Assembly: GCA_947385085.1 (NCBI GenBank)
Contig: CANDJN010000004.1
Span: 42,255 to 106,254 of the forward strand
Direction: 5' to 3'
Source: an uncultured Erysipelotrichaceae bacterium
GTDB taxonomy: Bacteria > Bacillota_I > Bacilli_A > Erysipelotrichales > Erysipelotrichaceae
Length of the DNA stretch: 64,000 nucleotides
In this document: positions 60,701-64,000 of the stretch, one piece after another
How positions within the stretch are numbered: position 1 is the stretch's first letter
Layout of the letters: every line of letters begins with the position of its first letter
Position numbers and translations under genes: made by a program
Notes under the pieces: model-generated
Told to the model about the DNA's origin: nothing
The model's database searches: none
The model's input: only the letters and a program-made list of their open reading frames with translations

Positions 60701-63504
60701 AGATCGTTGCGGATTTTATTAACGATCCATTAGGTTCCAGAGATTTCCGTGATCCGAAAGTATTCCGTTGGGAAAATAAGTGGTTCATGGTAATTGCAGG
60801 CGGACCGCTGCGCATTTATTCCTCTGATAATTTGATTGATTGGGAATGTGAATCCACATATGGCGATTTGCATACTGAATGTCCTGATCTGTATCCGATT
60901 ATCGCAAGTGATAACAAATTGAAATGGGTATTGTCACGCGGCGGACGCTATTATAAGGTCGGCGATTTCAAGCAGGTTAGCGGTAAATGGACATTTGTGC
61001 CGGATTATCAATATAGCGGCAATGACACGAGAAATGACGGCGTCATGAATTTCGGTAGAGATTCCTATGCGGCAATGACGTATTATGTACAGGATTTCGG
61101 TACCGTTTCCAGTCCTACGATTCCGGAAATTGTGGAATTAAACTGGATGAATACCTGGGACAATTACTGTAATCAGGTAGCATATCAAACTAACAATAAC
61201 GTATTTAACGGAACATTTAATTTGCATTTGAAACTGGGCTTACGTTTGAAGAACGGAAAGTATGAGTTAACGCAAACACCGATCGACGGTTATAAAACAC
61301 TGCGTGAAACTGCGAAGGAATGGAAAAACAAAGAGATCAAAGCGGGTGTTGGTGATAATTTAGATGGTTTCAAAGGATCTTCCTATGAAATTGTCGCTAA
61401 CATGAAGCCACAGGCCGGAACGAGCGCGGTAGGCTTTAAGGTTCGTAAAAACGGCAGTGAAGAAACGGTTGTAAAATATGATCTCAACACGAAGAGGATT
61501 TCCATCGATCGTTCTAAATCCGGTAAGATTATAACGAACGGTGCGGATTTATTCTCCGTAGTTAATGAAATGGTGACAGAGCGTAAAGACGATGGCAGTG
61601 TGGATTTGCATATCTTTGTGGATCGTGCCAGCGTTGAGGTATTCATGAATGATTATACCGCTGCCGGTGCCAATCAGATTTTCCCGAATACGGGAAGTGA
61701 CGGTATTGAGGTATTCAGTGAAGGCGGAAATACGATCGCTGATATTACAATCTATCCATTAAAGAGCATTTGGAAAGATGCGGTTACGGTTCCGGTTTTA
61801 GAATTGGATGAGAGTGAAGTTAATGCTTCTGTGAATGAAACATTTACATTGAACGCTTCAATCTACCCGGAGACAGAAGCACAGGATGTAATGTGGAGTG
61901 TGGATCATCCGGAATTGTTAAAAATCACGAAAGCCGGAGCGACTACGGCTGAGTTCACAACGCTGAAAGAGGGAACAGTAACGATCACAGCCACCAGCAA
62001 GCATAATCCAACAGTAAAAGCAGAATGTAAAGTAACGATTCGCCGCAATGACTTTAAGACAAACCTGAAGGGTTTTGCAATGTCAACGAGAGGATGGACG
62101 ATGTCAGGAGATGCTTATGTCGGTTCCGTTGGCGCAGACAATGTCTTTACTTTCGCAGAATCACCGATTCAAAGTAATGTGTACACATATTCTGCCGATA
62201 TTAAATTAACCAAAGGTTTGTTTAATATGATTTTTGAAACACAGCCTAATTCCTATGATGGCAGCTATGCACTGCAGCTTGGTGGAAACAGCAATCTTGT
62301 TCGCTTGTTTGACTTTAAGGGTGATGTGAGCTTCATTCGTGAGGAAAACGGTATGCCGGCAGGAAGCAGCTCTGCGGATTGCCATATCGATATCGTAAAA
62401 GATGGAAATCGCTTGATCGTTTATATTGACGGAAAAAAGGCAGTTGATTATACGGTAAATGATCCTGATCGTCAATATGAAACAGGTCGATTCGGCTTTG
62501 GTCTCTGGGATGGCAATGTTGAAGTTAGAAATGTCTATGTACGTGCAGGATATCCGTCAAAAACCATTTTGTCTACAGTAGATGATGTGACGATAACGGA
62601 TTTACAAGCAGCGGAGGATGCATTGGCATTGTTACCGACGAGTGTACGCGTCGCTGACTTAAACGGTGATGAAATAGCGCCGCAGTCCATTACTTGGGAC
62701 TTGAGTAAAGTGCCATTCGGTACGGCTGGTACTTATACCGTTACCGGAACGGCTGAAAGCGGTCTTCAAACAACGGCAAAGATCATCATCGTCGTGGATA
62801 AGCAAGCGTTGGAAAAAGCCATCCAAAAGGCAGAATCCTTAAATGAGGATGATTATGAAGCGGAAAGCTGGAAAGAGTTAACGCAAGCCTTAGAGGAAGC
62901 GAAGCTTGTATTGAGTGATCCAAATGCAGATGGAAAAACCGTGCAGGCTACCACTAAGAAACTGAATGATATTATGGATAATATGATTCGTAAAAATAAC
63001 GTGGTAGTTGATCAGAACGGCAATGGTGAAGTACGCGGCGACTTGAAATCAGGCGCAATTTTGATTATCGAAAATATGCTTGATCAGGTACAATCACTCA
63101 TTAGCTCTCAAGCATTGAAGTATTACAATGTACATGGCTTATATGAAGCAACGCTGTATGTTAACGGTGTAGAATATCAACCCGATGGAACCATTCAGTT
63201 ACGGTTGAATCTGCCCAAGGAACGTGCTCAGCGCAATTATATACTGGCACGGGTTGTCAATGGTCAGTTGTTAATCATGACAGACAGTCGCATTGAAGAT
63301 GGACAGATCGTTGTGAATGTGGATGAGTTAGGAACGTTTGCCATCGTATCCATCAAAGAAAACAGCAGCAACAACGATCTAACAAGCAACGGTGTGAACA
63401 CCGGTGACAGCACACAGCCGTTCGCAATGACGAGCTGGATGCTAATCAGCGGATTTGCGTTGTATCTTGTGATGAAAAAACGCCAAGTATCCAATAATAA
63501 CTAA
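57748..63504 (+). CDS. Cell-surface GH32 fructan hydrolase, giant multidomain paralogue
   Basis: A 1918-residue exported enzyme. Signal peptide 1-31; four lectin-like modules at about 35-215, 225-375, 385-560 and 570-740; cadherin-like sandwich near 745-850; GH32 propeller from about 860 with Asp877 in WANDPNG, Asp1002 in FRDPKV and Glu1044 in TECPD; GH32 C-terminal sandwich to about 1350. Then Big_2, another lectin module, Big_4, FIVAR and the same C-terminal module as the upstream gene, ending with NTGD (1884-1887), hydrophobic helix and KKRQ. AAAGGAGG supports start 57748, and the frame extends seven codons upstream. Duplicate of the preceding gene with extra binding modules. Confidence 0.92.
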   Translation: MHRHFFAKGLKALMCSLLCLSGVHISAVQVDAAESYQNDYTQKFPDTVTLDNAGGDKIQILNSLGTVTGDMTFEADVTLTDPNEEQSAALVFGITDDAIGDSTSIRANFHNKINWNVPARLWGYAVPDNKNTTTLTEDDWKAQGDQYLKNKGLDVTKTVHMKVAIVGDQVTFTMNNPGESEIVFNTATLTGYNGGRVGLMTYSSKAEFSNIKLNGKQYGTTEKDGNGFAINGLSDDAHAVNETAGKLEAFTYEADVDLTAGQSAALTFGIADPNNPGNDWFAANINGLESRIFHVNSSGATDLAKKIDNNGLDLRQSVHLKLDVESDGTVKYYYYNPSASDTEKNNPKMTGTLTDYSGGYLGALTFNSSANFHNVTITKKGSQGLTDFTAVNGAPLIIDDANKTVQVTQESGDHFAMYNGLENKANDFVFGATVELKTGASAALVFGANKKDMVPSSWNGANFDRNNGEKTFRVFGPGAADISIANPAAGIVFSQPINLKLDIKRDGSFDFTYGNVGQTPKVISGTVGDWNGGYIGILTCGADAVFSNISFLNRTKTDSADNNLSNDGSFKTNLTDLSYGNGNWSIQSDGLHSDAIGKGDSFLYTKTTAKNFVYSTDVTFEGEPTGAAALIFRSNQDSMNKEAYAVNIDGGSGEYKLWRWQNDEAYQLRDTGQKVSKPKNNKYQLKVVAYDGWISYYVNGQLVANTGDYTIQVGDLGQTTILKEGFLGLLNFNGKVVFQNTYYQELKGDFNPLLNGIKVVPNNGTVENPGQFNSTESVKMMYVSNEAATINLVPTKASAKATVKAYLNGKEYAGCKNIPLNVGKNIITVTSEVKDNATGRDAKVTYRLIVVRRLAGYYDEKYRDQYHYSVKEGWANDPNGLVYFNGKYHMFYQFYNDLAWGPMHWAHATSTDLVTWEDQPIAFYPDENGAMFSGCIVADEKNTSGLFDGIAGGGLVALITADGNGQRIKLAYSTDEGQTWKKTDKIVADFINDPLGSRDFRDPKVFRWENKWFMVIAGGPLRIYSSDNLIDWECESTYGDLHTECPDLYPIIASDNKLKWVLSRGGRYYKVGDFKQVSGKWTFVPDYQYSGNDTRNDGVMNFGRDSYAAMTYYVQDFGTVSSPTIPEIVELNWMNTWDNYCNQVAYQTNNNVFNGTFNLHLKLGLRLKNGKYELTQTPIDGYKTLRETAKEWKNKEIKAGVGDNLDGFKGSSYEIVANMKPQAGTSAVGFKVRKNGSEETVVKYDLNTKRISIDRSKSGKIITNGADLFSVVNEMVTERKDDGSVDLHIFVDRASVEVFMNDYTAAGANQIFPNTGSDGIEVFSEGGNTIADITIYPLKSIWKDAVTVPVLELDESEVNASVNETFTLNASIYPETEAQDVMWSVDHPELLKITKAGATTAEFTTLKEGTVTITATSKHNPTVKAECKVTIRRNDFKTNLKGFAMSTRGWTMSGDAYVGSVGADNVFTFAESPIQSNVYTYSADIKLTKGLFNMIFETQPNSYDGSYALQLGGNSNLVRLFDFKGDVSFIREENGMPAGSSSADCHIDIVKDGNRLIVYIDGKKAVDYTVNDPDRQYETGRFGFGLWDGNVEVRNVYVRAGYPSKTILSTVDDVTITDLQAAEDALALLPTSVRVADLNGDEIAPQSITWDLSKVPFGTAGTYTVTGTAESGLQTTAKIIIVVDKQALEKAIQKAESLNEDDYEAESWKELTQALEEAKLVLSDPNADGKTVQATTKKLNDIMDNMIRKNNVVVDQNGNGEVRGDLKSGAILIIENMLDQVQSLISSQALKYYNVHGLYEATLYVNGVEYQPDGTIQLRLNLPKERAQRNYILARVVNGQLLIMTDSRIEDGQIVVNVDELGTFAIVSIKENSSNNDLTSNGVNTGDSTQPFAMTSWMLISGFALYLVMKKRQVSNNN

Positions 63505-63514
63505 GAAGAATACA

Positions 63515-63545
63515 TGAAAGCGGTCATATGGCCGCTTTTTTCATG
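63515..63545 (+). terminator. Terminator after the second GH32 gene
   Basis: ATGAAAGCGG / CCGCTTTTTTCAT arms around TCATATGG, with an internal T run. Confidence 0.88.
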
Positions 63546-64000
63546 AGTTTATAAATGGCAATCTGATGTAATGTAGGGTATGCAGGACATAGGGTGAACT
63601 ATATGGAATGGGAAGTGCCGAAAGTCAAAATGGATATTCTACACTTTTTTTTATTCGTATCTTAAAGTAAAAATCTTCATTAAGAGAATAGAACACTCCA
63701 GTTCTAAGCCCGTTTTATTCTGTATAACCATTACTTATGATTAAGCAAGTCATTAATCATTCTCTGTATCATACGGTATGAGTCATTTAAATTCAAATGC
63801 CGATGAAAGTAGCAATTTCGTCTTTTCATTAGGGGTTGAAAATTCCTGTAAGAGAGATACGGTAGGTTGGTGCTAATGAAATTTTCTGTTGAAAAGTGAT
63901 AGAAATTTTTGGGATTCGCATGGTTTTGGTGTATAAGAATATGAGGGGGGATAAATGAGCATAGCATTCGTATGAATATGACAAGGTATTCATGTAAAGC
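63546..64000. other. Right-edge stretch without a supported gene
   Basis: No frame has both a credible start and a recognisable product. A GGGGGGATAA before ATG 63955 looks like a ribosome site, but the frame stops after six codons. A promoter for a gene beyond the edge may lie here. Confidence 0.45.

Noticed and set aside
63731..63967. 78-codon minus-strand open frame at the right edge
   Set aside because: No ribosome site and no recognisable domain. It could be the end of a decayed gene, but nothing supports this.

Overview
The window reads as chromosomal DNA of a low-to-mid GC Gram-positive anaerobe (Bacillota), with the Erysipelotrichia/Clostridia gut lineages as the best fit. This lineage is an inference. 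It rests on AGGAGG-type ribosome binding sites, a T-box leader, a cre site, GHKL/LytTR and BceRSAB-like signalling modules, a minimal SUF pair, the PFL/ACT pair, and very large surface hydrolases ending in an NTGD-type sorting tail. No rRNA, tRNA, CRISPR array, intact transposon or prophage was seen.

Layout. 1-4680: a leftward histidine operon, hisZ-hisG-hisD-hisC-hisB (hisB cut by the window edge), behind a T-box leader with a CAC (His) specifier. 4769-8411: a large surface glucosaminidase, a decayed Ig-like surface-protein gene and a CopZ-like chaperone. 8536-14996: two small proteins, a two-component system with a MacB-type ABC transporter, and a DUF308 membrane protein. 15072-19109: a hexapeptide-repeat acetyltransferase homologue, malic enzyme, a DUF218 membrane protein and a DUF4440-like protein. 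19258-23453: a second regulator/ABC/kinase module behind a promoter with four TCTTAAC-type repeats, followed by a broken DUF4143 ATPase. 23541-31846: fumarase, a thioredoxin-like lipoprotein, two small genes, the citrate-to-2-oxoglutarate branch (aconitase divergent from citrate synthase and isocitrate dehydrogenase), a VOC protein and a DtxR/MntR-type regulator.

31878-34555 is a patchy, AT-richer stretch with a truncated MerR gene, a PfpI-like protein and a WYL regulator. 34556-36606 holds an unrecognised protein and a P1-family peptidase. 36694-41490 holds an AgrCA-like system, a divergent 58-residue membrane peptide and a MerR-controlled ABC exporter. 41895-43534 is the ACT plus PFL-family pair. 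43982-46373 is an HTH-ABC ATPase fusion with its FtsX-like permease. 46607-48240 is SmsC/SmsB, a minimal Fe-S assembly pair.

48311-63504 is the most striking region. It has two membrane-anchored sugar-binding proteins flanking a LiaS/NarL-type kinase-regulator pair in one overlapping operon with no permease. Two giant GH32 fructan-hydrolase surface proteins (1580 and about 1918 residues) follow directly. Their upstream regions share an identical 13-bp motif, in opposite orientation, at nearly the same distance from the candidate -10 boxes, and the first also has a perfect cre match. I read this as a fructan sensing and degradation locus in which the binding proteins act as sensors.
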